DNA of 16,411 bases from Thermodesulfobacteriales bacterium (GCA_004525335.1 SPCL01000037.1:1-16411); one strand, 5' to 3'. Shown: positions 1 through 7,874, counted from the first letter of the stretch. Notes: generated from the sequence alone by a model not told the origin. A program made the numbers and translations.

Positions 1-258
1 AATCCTGGCTGGCACCTGTGTAAAGACCTTAAATCAATGCTCATAGTATCTGAGGCAATAGCAAGATGTGCGCATCAGCGTGAAGAGAGTAGAGGAGCTC
101 ATAGCCGTGTTGACTTCCCAAAATACAATGACGAAGTATGGGGAACAGTTAATTCCGTGATTTCTAAGAATAGTAGTGGCGGCATGAACCTTAGCACATC
201 ACCTCTTCCTCAAATGCCCGAAGAACTAAAGAAGATTGTAGAGGGAGGATATGAATAA
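1..258 (+). CDS. sdhA: Succinate dehydrogenase/fumarate reductase flavoprotein subunit, C-terminal end (partial)
   Basis: This is the last 85 codons of the FAD subunit of succinate dehydrogenase (complex II), which oxidises succinate to fumarate and passes electrons to SdhB. The reading frame is open from base 1, so the gene starts outside the window. The visible part holds the family's C-terminal signature ESRGAHSR followed by a D-F-P stretch, preceded by a helix rich in Ala and Arg (EAIARCAHQRE). The FAD-binding and catalytic parts lie upstream and cannot be judged. The TAA stop overlaps the ATG of sdhB by one base (TAATG), which indicates translational coupling in an sdh operon. A membrane-anchor gene (sdhC) is not in the window and would be expected upstream. 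Confidence 0.93.
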   Translation, partial: NPGWHLCKDLKSMLIVSEAIARCAHQREESRGAHSRVDFPKYNDEVWGTVNSVISKNSSGGMNLSTSPLPQMPEELKKIVEGGYE

Positions 259-989
259 TGGCTGTTGCTAAATTAAGAATATACCGCGGTGATGCCAATG
301 GTGGTCAGGAAGTCGAATACGAGGTACCTATCGAAGAGGGGATGGTTGTATTAGACGCCATTCACTTTATACAGGCCAATTATGACGGCGATCTGGCTGT
401 AAGATGGAACTGTAAGGCTGCTAAATGCGGTTCTTGTAGCGCAGAGATAAACGGCATGCCCAAGCTAACCTGTAAAACCAGGCTTGATACGCTTCCACTC
501 GATAAACCTATTTCAGTACATCCCCTTAAAACGTTCCCAATAATGAAAGATCTTGTAACAGATGTATCCTGGAACTACGAGGTTCGCAAAAAGATTCCGC
601 CGTTTAAATATGCGGAGGATACTGACTGGAAAATGCAGCAGATTGACGTGGAAAGAAGCCAGGAGTTCCGTAAGTGCATAGAATGCTTCTTATGCCAAGA
701 TGTTTGCCATGTATTAAGAAACCATAACAAAAAGAATGAATTTTTCGGCCCACGCATGATGATTAAAATTGCAGAGCTTGAAATGCATCCACTTGACATA
801 GTGGATAGGAAAGAAATGCTCAGAGAGGCGGCGGGGCTAAGCTACTGTAATATTACAAAGTGCTGTACCGACGTATGCCCCGAGGAAATTCACATTACAG
901 ATAACGCAATTATTCCTCTAAAAGAAAGGGTTGCAGACACTTATTTTGATCCCCTACAGTGGGTTGTGAATAAAATCAAAGGAAACTAA
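258..989 (+). CDS. sdhB: Succinate dehydrogenase/fumarate reductase iron-sulfur subunit
   Basis: This 243-residue protein is the electron-transfer subunit of complex II, carrying electrons from FAD to quinone through three Fe-S clusters. The N-terminal ferredoxin domain has the 2Fe-2S ligands C52, C57, C60 and C72 (NCKAAKCGSC plus a later TC). The C-terminal domain has C140-x2-C143-x2-C146-x3-C150, then C197, C203 and C207. By the E. coli pattern, C140/C143/C146/C207 bind 4Fe-4S and C150/C197/C203 bind 3Fe-4S. C202 is an extra cysteine beside C203. The usual Pro after the fourth cysteine of the first group is replaced by His (QDVCHV), as in the SdhB type I recall from Actinobacteria and some delta-proteobacteria. 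The start is fixed by GGAGG just upstream (about 243-248) and the overlap with the sdhA stop. sucC follows after 42 bases with no terminator. Confidence 0.95.
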   Translation: MAVAKLRIYRGDANGGQEVEYEVPIEEGMVVLDAIHFIQANYDGDLAVRWNCKAAKCGSCSAEINGMPKLTCKTRLDTLPLDKPISVHPLKTFPIMKDLVTDVSWNYEVRKKIPPFKYAEDTDWKMQQIDVERSQEFRKCIECFLCQDVCHVLRNHNKKNEFFGPRMMIKIAELEMHPLDIVDRKEMLREAAGLSYCNITKCCTDVCPEEIHITDNAIIPLKERVADTYFDPLQWVVNKIKGN

Positions 990-1031
990 AGAAACCTTCA
1001 ATTTGTTAATAAATAAAAGGAGAGAATTAAA

Positions 1032-2192
1032 TTGAATATTCACGAGTATCAGGCAAAAGAACTACTTTCACAATATGGAGTTGCAGTTCCAATGGGAAAA
1101 GTAGCTTCTAATGAAGACGAAGCTGAGCAGATAGCAAAAGACTTAAATGTCGAGAAATTTGTAGTAAAAGCCCAGATACACGCTGGCGGCAGAGGAAAGG
1201 GCGGCGGTGTTAAGGTTGCCAATATGCTTGAGGAAGTAAAACGTCTGGCCTCTGAGATACTCGGAATGAACCTTGTTACACATCAAACCGGACCTGAAGG
1301 GAAATTAGTAAATAAAGTACTAGTAGAAGAAGCCTCCGACATTGCGACTGAGCTATATCTTGGCATGGTAATAGACAGGGCGGCAGAAAAGATAGTGATC
1401 ATGGCAAGTCAGGAAGGCGGCATGGAGATTGAAGAGGTAGCTAAAACTAATCCTGAAAAAATCTTAAAAGAATACGTAGATCCTACAGTAGGGCTTCTAC
1501 CTTATCAGTGCAGAAAAATTGCATATTTCCTTGGATTAAAGGGAAAGACAGTAAATAAGGCCGTAAAGTTTATTCTAGGCCTATATCAAGTGTTTACAGA
1601 AAAAGATTGTTCGCTCGCTGAAATTAATCCTTTAATAGTCACGCATGATGGCGACGTATTTGCGTTAGATGCAAAAATGAATTTTGACGACAATGCACTT
1701 TTCAGACACCCTGACATCGAAAAGCTGCACGACCCGAACGAAGAAGACCCAACCGAGCTTGAAGCCAAAAAATGGGGAATTAGCTACGTTAAGCTAGACG
1801 GCAATATTGGCTGTCTTGTCAACGGCGCCGGTCTTGCTATGTCTACCATGGACATTATCAAGCATCACGGCGGCGAGCCAGCTAACTTTTTAGACGTTGG
1901 AGGAGGCGCTAGTGCAGATCAAGTATTGCAAGCACTTAAAATGATACTTAGCGACCCTAACGTAAAAGCAATCTTCATTAATATCTTCGGCGGTATCATG
2001 AAATGCGATACTATAGCAGAAGGTGTTATTAGCGCGGCTAAAGAGGTTGGCATAGAAGTACCTCTAATAGTTAGACTTGAAGGCACAAACGTAGAGCTTG
2101 GACGAAAGTTGCTCTCTGAATCAGGCCTAAACATTATTACTGGTTCTGATATGAGAGAAGCCGCAGCAAAAGCTGTTGATGCTACCAAGTAA
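1032..2192 (+). CDS. sucC: Succinyl-CoA synthetase (ADP-forming) beta subunit
   Basis: SucC is the nucleotide-binding subunit of succinyl-CoA synthetase, which converts succinyl-CoA to succinate with ATP or GTP formation in the TCA cycle. The protein is 386 residues, the normal length. Residues 2-10 carry the family start NIHEYQAKE. The ATP-grasp loop HAGGRGKGGGVK lies at about 50-61. The Mg ligands EINP (N199) and D213 sit where E. coli has them. The C-terminal ligase domain has GCLVNGAGLAM (260-270) and NIFGGIMKCD (317-326). Translation starts at TTG: it is the only start that gives the conserved N-terminus, and AAAGGAGAG lies a suitable distance upstream (1016-1024). It probably belongs to the sdh operon. 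The partner alpha subunit gene sucD, normally next to it, is absent: the next gene is rpoH. Confidence 0.95.
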   Translation: MNIHEYQAKELLSQYGVAVPMGKVASNEDEAEQIAKDLNVEKFVVKAQIHAGGRGKGGGVKVANMLEEVKRLASEILGMNLVTHQTGPEGKLVNKVLVEEASDIATELYLGMVIDRAAEKIVIMASQEGGMEIEEVAKTNPEKILKEYVDPTVGLLPYQCRKIAYFLGLKGKTVNKAVKFILGLYQVFTEKDCSLAEINPLIVTHDGDVFALDAKMNFDDNALFRHPDIEKLHDPNEEDPTELEAKKWGISYVKLDGNIGCLVNGAGLAMSTMDIIKHHGGEPANFLDVGGGASADQVLQALKMILSDPNVKAIFINIFGGIMKCDTIAEGVISAAKEVGIEVPLIVRLEGTNVELGRKLLSESGLNIITGSDMREAAAKAVDATK

Positions 2193-2252
2193 TATAAACC
2201 GCACATTATAATCAGGTATCCTGCAAAATGTTTGTAAAAATGCATCTGTATA

Positions 2253-2293
2253 GTTGCAACTGACTGTTATTACTGCATATGTTGATTGCAACT
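2253..2293 (+). repeat. Two direct copies of TTGCAACT upstream of rpoH, possible operator
   Basis: TTGCAACT occurs at 2254-2261 and again at 2286-2293, 32 bases apart (about three helical turns, hence the same DNA face). The first copy is part of the perfect palindrome GTTGCAAC (2253-2260). It lies in the 168-base gap between sucC and rpoH. It does not match CIRCE (HrcA), CtsR or HspR sites as I know them. A regulator site is an inference from the repetition and location only. Confidence 0.35.
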
Positions 2294-2307
2294 TTGCTAT
2301 TTTAACC

Positions 2308-2348
2308 CCTTGACATCGCTCCGAGGGTGATTACCTTGTCATAAGGAG
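2308..2348 (+). promoter_or_regulatory. Stem that can mask the rpoH ribosome binding site (candidate RNA thermometer), overlapping a TTGACA -35-like box
   Basis: CCTTGACA (2308-2315) can pair with TGTC (2337-2340) and AAGG (2343-2346), giving eight base pairs with a two-base bulge (A2341, T2342). The right arm is the Shine-Dalgarno sequence AAGGAG (2343-2348) of rpoH. The 21-base loop contains a further small stem GGT/ACC (2326-2328 with 2333-2335). The same left arm contains a perfect TTGACA (2310-2315) that could instead be a -35 box, but I see no good -10 at 16-18 bases. The two readings exclude each other, because the stem needs transcription to start further upstream. Confidence 0.4.
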
Positions 2349-2360
2349 ACATATAACAAC

Positions 2361-3215
2361 ATGGATGCAATAGCATTAAGAGAGCCGTTAAATATATTTC
2401 TTAAAGAAATTGAGAAATATCCTGTTCTTACCAAAGAAGAGGAATATAAGCTTGCTCTAAGTTATTATGAAGAAAAAGACTTGGAAGCGGCAAACACTCT
2501 TGTTGTATCTAACCTCAGATTTGTTGTTAAGCTTGCAAGAGAGTTTTTTTCATACGGTTTTCCACTATCAGATCTTGTCCAGGAAGGCACAATAGGTCTT
2601 ATGAAAGCGGTCAAAAAATTTGATCCTTTCAAGGGTTACAGACTAATTTCATATGCCGTATGGTGGATAAGAGCCGGTATTCAGAATCATATTATGAAAT
2701 TCTGGAGCCAAGTTAAAATAGGTACAACACAGGCACAAAGAAAACTTTTCCATAAAATTGGAAAAGCCAAAAAAGAGTTAAATATTAAAAACAATAAAAT
2801 GACAGAACAAGAAGTAAGTAAAGTAGCAGAATTGTTTGGTGTAAAAAATAAAGATGTTATAGACATGGAGTTTAGAATGGCATCAAGGGATTATTCCCTG
2901 GATGCAACGTCTACAGAAGACAATACAGTAAGCTATCTGGATATTCTCTCGGACGGTAAAGCAAACCAAGAAAAAGTTATAGAATCTATTGAAGCAAATG
3001 ATTTAGCACATCAAGGGATAACAGATGGTTTAAAAAAATTATCCCCTAGAGAACAAAAAGTAATTGAAAGCAGGTATCTCAAAAATCCTCCTGAGAAACT
3101 CAGAGAGCTTGGAGAAGAACTCGGTATATCTAAGGAGAGGGTACGTCAGATTGAGGTACATGCATTAAAAAAATTAAAGGGTGCAGTTGAAACTGTTATC
3201 TCAAACGGTACTTAA
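2361..3215 (+). CDS. rpoH: RNA polymerase heat-shock sigma factor, RpoH (sigma-32) type
   Basis: This 284-residue sigma-70 family protein directs RNA polymerase to heat-shock promoters. The core-binding and -10 recognition region 2 spans about 44-113, with NLRFVVKLAR (51-60), DLVQEGTIGLM (71-81) and FDPFKGYRLISYAVWWIRA. Directly after it is the RpoH-specific box QRKLFHKIGKAKKEL (126-140), which separates RpoH from RpoD and RpoS. Region 4.2 has the helix-turn-helix ending SKERVRQIE (257-265). Region 1.1 is absent, as expected for this class. The start ATG has AAGGAG 12 bases upstream (2343-2348), a longer than usual spacing, and that site can be masked by a stem. dnaK follows after 65 bases, so this sigma factor probably controls its own neighbours. 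A plain group 2 sigma factor is the alternative but fits the RpoH box less well. Confidence 0.92.
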   Translation: MDAIALREPLNIFLKEIEKYPVLTKEEEYKLALSYYEEKDLEAANTLVVSNLRFVVKLAREFFSYGFPLSDLVQEGTIGLMKAVKKFDPFKGYRLISYAVWWIRAGIQNHIMKFWSQVKIGTTQAQRKLFHKIGKAKKELNIKNNKMTEQEVSKVAELFGVKNKDVIDMEFRMASRDYSLDATSTEDNTVSYLDILSDGKANQEKVIESIEANDLAHQGITDGLKKLSPREQKVIESRYLKNPPEKLRELGEELGISKERVRQIEVHALKKLKGAVETVISNGT

Positions 3216-3280
3216 GCAATTTTGTACACAAACACTAAGCACCGTCATAAAAAAGAATATAAAATTAGGAGGCTTTAAAA

Positions 3281-5218
3281 ATGGCTAGCACTGGAAAAAT
3301 AATCGGAATCGATCTCGGAACCACAAACTCAGTGGTCGCTATAGTTGAGGGCGGTGAGCCGAAAGTAATTATCAATGAAGAGGGAGCAAGAGTAACTCCA
3401 TCTGTTGTCGCATTCTCCAAAGATGGTGAAATCTTAGTTGGCGGACCGGCAAAGAGACAGGGAGTAGTAAACCCGGAGAATACAATTTTCTCAGTTAAAA
3501 GACTTATGGGCATGCGCTATGATGAGTTTCAAGAAGAAGCATCTCATCTGCCTTATAAAATTGTTAAATCAAAAAATGATGACGCCTGGATTGAAGTAAA
3601 CGGAAAAGACTATTCCCCTCCGGAGATTTCTTCACATGTATTAATGAAACTTAAAAAAGCTGCTGAAGATTACGTGGGTGGAGAAGTAACAGCGGCTGTA
3701 ATAACGGTGCCTGCTTACTTCAACGATTCTCAGAGACAGGCAACTAAAGACGCTGGAAAAATTGCTGGACTTGAAGTTAAAAGAATTATAAACGAGCCTA
3801 CAGCGGCTGCTCTTTCATATGGATTTGATAAAAAGACTGAGGGCATAATTGCTGTATATGATTTGGGCGGCGGTACTTTTGATATTTCTATTCTTGAAGT
3901 TGGCGATAATGTAATTGAAGTTAAATCTACCAATGGTGACACCCGTCTTGGTGGTGACGACTTTGATAGGGTAGTTATGGAATACATTATCGAAGAGTTC
4001 AAAAAAGAATCAGGGATTGACTTAAGCAAAGACAAGATGGCTCTACAGCGTTTAAGACAAGAGAGTGAGAAAGCTAAAGTAGAGCTTTCCAATACCCTTG
4101 AGACGGAAATTAATCTCCCGTTTATAACTGCTGATGCTTCAGGACCTAAGCACCTTGTAATGAAAATGACCCGTTCAAAATTTGAACAATTAGTTGAAGA
4201 TAGAATCAAAGGAACTTTAGGACCATGCAAACAGGCACTTAAAGACGCCGGGCTAAAAGCAGGGGATATTAACGAAGTAATCCTGGTCGGCGGATCTTCT
4301 AGAATTCCATTGGTACAAAAAGTAGTGACTGACTTTTTTGGCAGAGAGCCTCATAAGGGCATCAACCCCGACGAAGTAGTAGCCATGGGTGCAGCAATTC
4401 AAGGAGCTGTATTGGGTGGAGAAGTAAGGGATGTTTTACTGCTCGATGTCACACCGCTTTCTCTTGGTATTGAAACATTGGGCGGGGTTATGACAAAGGT
4501 TATAGAGAGAAATACAACAATACCTACTAAGAAAAGTCAGGTATTTACTACAGCTGAAGATAGCCAAACATCTGTAGAGATACATGTTCTCCAGGGAGAA
4601 CGGCAAATGGCAGGTGATAGTAGAACCCTGGCTAGATTTATTCTAGACGGAATTCCTCCTTCTGCTAGAGGCATTCCTCAAGTAGAGGTCACTTTTGATA
4701 TTGACGCAGATGGCATTCTTCATGTATCAGCCAAAGATATGGCAACGAAGAAAGAACAAAAAGTTAGGGTTGAGGCTTCGAGCGGACTTAATAAGGACGA
4801 GATTGATCATATGATTAAGGATGCCGAAGAGAAATCTGAAGAAGATAAGAAACGTCATGAGCTTGTCGAAACTAGAAATAAACTAGATGAGCTTATCTAT
4901 AGGACAGATAAGAGTTTTAAAGAGTTCGAAGGCAAACTCTCAAATGACGACAAGAAAGAGCTTGAAGAGGCATTAGAGTCTGGTAGAAATGCCGTTAAAG
5001 GTGAAGAACCTGAGGCTCTTAAAGAAGCTACAGAAAAGATTACACAAGCTTCACACAAGCTTGCAGAGCTTATGTATAAGCAGCAAGCTGAAAGTGCAGG
5101 TGATGATGGTGCTCCTGAGCAACCAGATGCATCAGGAGAACCCGAAGAGGATGATTCTCCTGAAGAGGATAAAAAAGACGGCGACGATGTAATAGACGCC
5201 GAGTTTACAGAAAAATAA
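3281..5218 (+). CDS. dnaK: Hsp70 chaperone DnaK
   Basis: DnaK is the ATP-driven Hsp70 chaperone that binds exposed hydrophobic peptides in the cytosol, with DnaJ loading substrate and GrpE exchanging nucleotide. It is 645 residues, full length. The nucleotide-binding domain starts with IIGIDLGTTNS (7-17), has the second phosphate loop DLGGGTFDIS at about 195-205 and the adenosine motif VILVGGSSRIP (333-343). The linker and substrate-binding domain begin with DVLLLDVTPLSLGIETLGG. The lid is helical and charged, and the acidic tail ends DDVIDAEF plus three residues, the standard bacterial ending. The start has AGGAGG (3267-3272) eight bases upstream. There is a weak promoter candidate TTGTAC-18-CATAAA (3222-3251) in the gap after rpoH, so co-transcription with rpoH is also possible. 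A strong terminator follows. Confidence 0.98.
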   Translation: MASTGKIIGIDLGTTNSVVAIVEGGEPKVIINEEGARVTPSVVAFSKDGEILVGGPAKRQGVVNPENTIFSVKRLMGMRYDEFQEEASHLPYKIVKSKNDDAWIEVNGKDYSPPEISSHVLMKLKKAAEDYVGGEVTAAVITVPAYFNDSQRQATKDAGKIAGLEVKRIINEPTAAALSYGFDKKTEGIIAVYDLGGGTFDISILEVGDNVIEVKSTNGDTRLGGDDFDRVVMEYIIEEFKKESGIDLSKDKMALQRLRQESEKAKVELSNTLETEINLPFITADASGPKHLVMKMTRSKFEQLVEDRIKGTLGPCKQALKDAGLKAGDINEVILVGGSSRIPLVQKVVTDFFGREPHKGINPDEVVAMGAAIQGAVLGGEVRDVLLLDVTPLSLGIETLGGVMTKVIERNTTIPTKKSQVFTTAEDSQTSVEIHVLQGERQMAGDSRTLARFILDGIPPSARGIPQVEVTFDIDADGILHVSAKDMATKKEQKVRVEASSGLNKDEIDHMIKDAEEKSEEDKKRHELVETRNKLDELIYRTDKSFKEFEGKLSNDDKKELEEALESGRNAVKGEEPEALKEATEKITQASHKLAELMYKQQAESAGDDGAPEQPDASGEPEEDDSPEEDKKDGDDVIDAEFTEK

Positions 5219-5254
5219 AAGATTTAGAATAAACAAGAAAAATCCTAGTATTGA

Positions 5255-5291
5255 ATATTAATAAGGCGGCGTATTGCCGCCTTATTAATAT
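5255..5291 (+). terminator. Rho-independent terminator after dnaK
   Basis: A perfect 16-base inverted repeat (arms 5255-5270 and 5276-5291) with a five-base loop GTATT. The inner stem is GC-rich (AAGGCGGC with GCCGCCTT) and the outer stem is A/T, so the transcript ends in a U-rich arm on either strand. It lies 36 bases after the dnaK stop and separates the rpoH-dnaK unit from rpmE. Confidence 0.85.
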
Positions 5292-5333
5292 AATTAGAAA
5301 GAGGTTATTCATCTATACGAAAACTATTGCTGA

Positions 5334-5363
5334 GTGACAAAATAAATGTTAATTTATTATAAC
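5334..5363 (+). promoter_or_regulatory. Putative sigma-70-type promoter of rpmE
   Basis: GTGACA (5334-5339, five of six -35 bases) is followed after 18 bases by TATAAC (5358-5363, five of six -10 bases). It sits between the dnaK terminator and rpmE, about 58 bases before the ATG, where a new promoter is needed. Confidence 0.5.
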
Positions 5364-5421
5364 TTATTGGGGCTATTCAAATAACACAATTTGCAAGGTA
5401 ATAAATTCGGAGGCAAGTAAA

Positions 5422-5625
5422 ATGAAAACAGGCATTCATCCTGAATACAAAGAAGTAACCGTAAGCTGTTCTTGCGGGGCTTCATATGAAACAAAATCAA
5501 CAAGGTTTGAAAACTTCACTGTTGAAGTGTGCGCAAACTGTCATACTTTCTATACTGGTAAGGAAAGAGCAGCTGAAGCAAAAGGTAGAGTTGAGAGATT
5601 TAGAAGGAAATATCAAACAAATTAA
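5422..5625 (+). CDS. rpmE: 50S ribosomal protein L31, zinc-binding form
   Basis: L31 is a small protein of the large ribosomal subunit at the bridge to the small subunit. This copy has 67 residues, the usual length. It begins MKTGIHPEY and holds the zinc ligands C16-x-C18 and C37-x2-C40, so it is the zinc-binding (C+) form rather than the zinc-free paralogue made under zinc starvation. The C-terminal basic segment RVERFRRKY is typical. CGGAGG (5408-5413) precedes the ATG by eight bases. It has its own promoter candidate after the dnaK terminator. The EF-G-like gene follows after 110 bases with no clear terminator, so the two may be co-transcribed. Confidence 0.96.
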   Translation: MKTGIHPEYKEVTVSCSCGASYETKSTRFENFTVEVCANCHTFYTGKERAAEAKGRVERFRRKYQTN

Positions 5626-5735
5626 ATCTAGCTCTATTGTATTTGAGATAGTAGGCACAAATATGAACGCAAATTTTTCTATTGAGGATAACATGTAAGT
5701 ACTTCAAACAAAAAAGAATGCGGAGGTGACCTGCG

Positions 5736-7814
5736 ATGGCAGAGTTTAGTAGAGATTGTATCAGAAATATCGCGCTAATTGCTCCCCATGGTGCCGGAAA
5801 GACTTCACTTGCAGAGGCCATGTTGTTTATGCATGGAGCCACAGACAAACTGGGAAAGGTTGATGACGGTTCTTCAACACTTGATTATGAGTCAGAAGAA
5901 AAACACCGTAAGATGTCTATTAATTCCCATGTAGCATTCTTTCAAACCAAGAACAATCATATCAATTTAGTAGACACACCAGGTTTTCTAAACTTCCTTT
6001 ACGAAACAGAAAGTGCCATAAAAATAGTTGACGGAGCAGTACTCCTTGTAGAAGCAATTCAAGGGGAAGCTTCCATACAGGCTAAGAAATATTGGGATAT
6101 GGCGGGGGACGTCCCAAGAATAATTTTCGTTAACAAACTCGATAGAGGGAACACTTCTCTTGATGATACCGTCAAAAGCATATCTAAGGAACTCGGAATA
6201 AAAGCACTCCCATTTACATATCCTATTGGCGAAGAAGGCAACGTTGAAGCTGTAGTAGTACTTGTAGACATGAAAGCATATACCCACGATGGGGAGGGTC
6301 ATGTTCAAGAAATACCCATCCCTGATGATATTTTAGAAAAGGCTAAAGCTGCTAGAGAAAAAATTGTAGAAGCTGTTGCTGAGCTCGATGATGAACTACT
6401 TGTTAAGTACTTAGACGGCGAAGAAATAAACGAAGAGTTAATAATAAAGATGCTTCATCAAGGAATACTGGATGCTAAGATATATCCTGTATTCGCAGGG
6501 TCTGCTACCAATTTAATAGGTATAAAAGCCCTTGTAGGAGGTATTTGCAGGTATCTCCCATCACCAATCGAAAGAAAGGCAATTAATGCTAAAAACCACG
6601 ATGGGGAAGAGATTCAAATAGCCCCCGAGGAACATGGTCAGGCTGCCGGATATATTTTTAAAACTATTTCAGACCCTTATGCCGGTAAAATAAGTATATT
6701 CAGGGTATTTTCAGGTTCTATAAAATCTGATTCTACCATTTACAACCCATCCAACGGAACCAAAGAAAAGTTAGGCCACCTCCACAGATTGATCGGGAAA
6801 AAAGAATATCCTATAGATGTAGCGGAATGTGGTGATATTGTAGCAGTAAATAAACTTAAAGAAGCCCACACTAGTAATACTCTCTGTGATGAATCCAATC
6901 CAAAGATAATACCCCCTGTAGAACTGCCTTCGGCGGTATTATCTTTTGCAATTGAGACAAAGTCCAGAAATGACGAGGATAAACTAAGCCCCTCTCTAGC
7001 CAAAATTCATGAAGAAGACCCAACTTTCCATTACCACATGGATGAAGAGACAAATGAATTTCTCCTTTCTGGAACTGGACAATCACATGTAGAAGTTATC
7101 GTAAACAAATTAAAAGAAACCTATGGTGTTAATGTTGATATTCATACACCCAGAGTTCCTTATAAAGAAACTATTCGAAGAAAATCTACAACTGAAGCCA
7201 AATACGTTAAACAAACCGGCGGCAAGGGACAGTATGGGGTAGTGTCGCTTACAATTGAACCACTTAAAAGAGGTCAAAACTTTGAATTTGCAAATAAGAT
7301 TGTAGGTGGTGCAATACCTAAAAACTACATCCCTTCGGTAGAAAAAGGGATTATTGATGCTATGAAAAGCGGTAGTCTTGCAGGTTACCCGGTAATTGAT
7401 GTTAAAGTTACTTTATTTGACGGGAAATTTCATGCTGTTGATTCTTCAGATATGGCTTTTCAAATTGCAGGATCAATGGGATTGAGACAAGGAATGAAAG
7501 ATGCGCACCCTATACTTTTAGAACCGGTAATGAAGATGGAGATTACAATTCCCGAAGACTCAATGGGGGATGTAATAGGGGATGTGAATTCAAGAAGAGG
7601 CAAGGTATCAGGAGTCGACTCACTGGCAGGTACACACCTAATTAATGCCTTAATTCCGATGTCTGAGGTCCTTACTTACGCTCCCGAGCTGAGATCAATC
7701 ACAAGTGGTAGAGGTACTTTTACTATGGATTTCTCACATTACGATGAAGTTCCTCACCAACAAGCAGAGAAAATCATTGCAGCATCTTCTGCGGCTAAGG
7801 AATCTGAAGAATAG
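5736..7814 (+). CDS. EF-G-like translational GTPase, diverged paralogue of elongation factor G
   Basis: This 692-residue protein has the five-domain layout and length of EF-G, the GTPase that translocates tRNA and mRNA on the ribosome. The G domain shows the P-loop A16-PHGAGKT-23, DTPG at 80-83, NKLD at 133-136 and GSAT at 255-258. Domain IV/V features are RVPYKETI, a GGKGQYG loop and HAVDSSDMAFQIAGSMG. It differs from canonical EF-G at key places: the P-loop reads APHGAGKTS instead of AHIDAGKTT, the switch I Thr is replaced by Ser (KMSI, S61), and the catalytic His after DTPG is Phe (DTPGFLNF, F84). These are marks of the EF-G-like/FusA2 group, so the main fusA is probably elsewhere in the genome, usually in the str operon. 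AGGAGGTGA-like GGAGGTGA (5722-5729) precedes the ATG by six bases, a strong start. rpmE lies upstream. Confidence 0.9.
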   Translation: MAEFSRDCIRNIALIAPHGAGKTSLAEAMLFMHGATDKLGKVDDGSSTLDYESEEKHRKMSINSHVAFFQTKNNHINLVDTPGFLNFLYETESAIKIVDGAVLLVEAIQGEASIQAKKYWDMAGDVPRIIFVNKLDRGNTSLDDTVKSISKELGIKALPFTYPIGEEGNVEAVVVLVDMKAYTHDGEGHVQEIPIPDDILEKAKAAREKIVEAVAELDDELLVKYLDGEEINEELIIKMLHQGILDAKIYPVFAGSATNLIGIKALVGGICRYLPSPIERKAINAKNHDGEEIQIAPEEHGQAAGYIFKTISDPYAGKISIFRVFSGSIKSDSTIYNPSNGTKEKLGHLHRLIGKKEYPIDVAECGDIVAVNKLKEAHTSNTLCDESNPKIIPPVELPSAVLSFAIETKSRNDEDKLSPSLAKIHEEDPTFHYHMDEETNEFLLSGTGQSHVEVIVNKLKETYGVNVDIHTPRVPYKETIRRKSTTEAKYVKQTGGKGQYGVVSLTIEPLKRGQNFEFANKIVGGAIPKNYIPSVEKGIIDAMKSGSLAGYPVIDVKVTLFDGKFHAVDSSDMAFQIAGSMGLRQGMKDAHPILLEPVMKMEITIPEDSMGDVIGDVNSRRGKVSGVDSLAGTHLINALIPMSEVLTYAPELRSITSGRGTFTMDFSHYDEVPHQQAEKIIAASSAAKESEE

Positions 7815-7844
7815 CAGATTTTGATTATAATTACTTACAATCAA

Positions 7845-7874
7845 TCGACATATGTATCTCTAGACAGATATAGT
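7845..7874 (+). promoter_or_regulatory. Putative sigma-70-type promoter of the ppx/gppA gene
   Basis: TCGACA (7845-7850) and TATAGT (7869-7874), each five of six consensus bases, are separated by 18 bases. The leader to the TTG start would be about 95 bases. A perfect TATAAT also occurs at 7826-7831 but lacks a convincing -35 box. Confidence 0.42.

Noticed and set aside
2279..2305. Eight-codon ORF upstream of rpoH
   Set aside because: No Shine-Dalgarno sequence precedes it; short ORFs of this size are expected by chance in AT-rich leaders.
2193..2360. Remnant of sucD between sucC and rpoH
   Set aside because: No frame in this gap resembles the SucD start or its Gly-rich CoA loop; the gap looks regulatory.
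3216..3280. A CIRCE or sigma-32-type control site before dnaK
   Set aside because: No TTAGCACTC-N9-GAGTGCTAA repeat is present, and no CTTGAA/CCCCAT pair at proper spacing. The GTCATAA shared with the rpoH leader (2339-2344 area and 3244-3250) is too short to mean much.
3730..4230. A 166-codon antisense frame inside dnaK
   Set aside because: It mirrors the dnaK codon pattern; composition is Ser/Leu/Pro-rich as expected of a complement of a coding strand, without start signals.
5486..5698. A 70-codon frame overlapping rpmE in another phase
   Set aside because: It is a shadow of rpmE, has no ribosome binding site and no recognisable protein features.
7815..7850. Terminator after the EF-G-like gene (TTGATT 7821-7826 with AATCAA 7839-7844)
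   Set aside because: Only six A/T-rich pairs around a 12-base loop and no U run; far weaker than the hairpin after dnaK.
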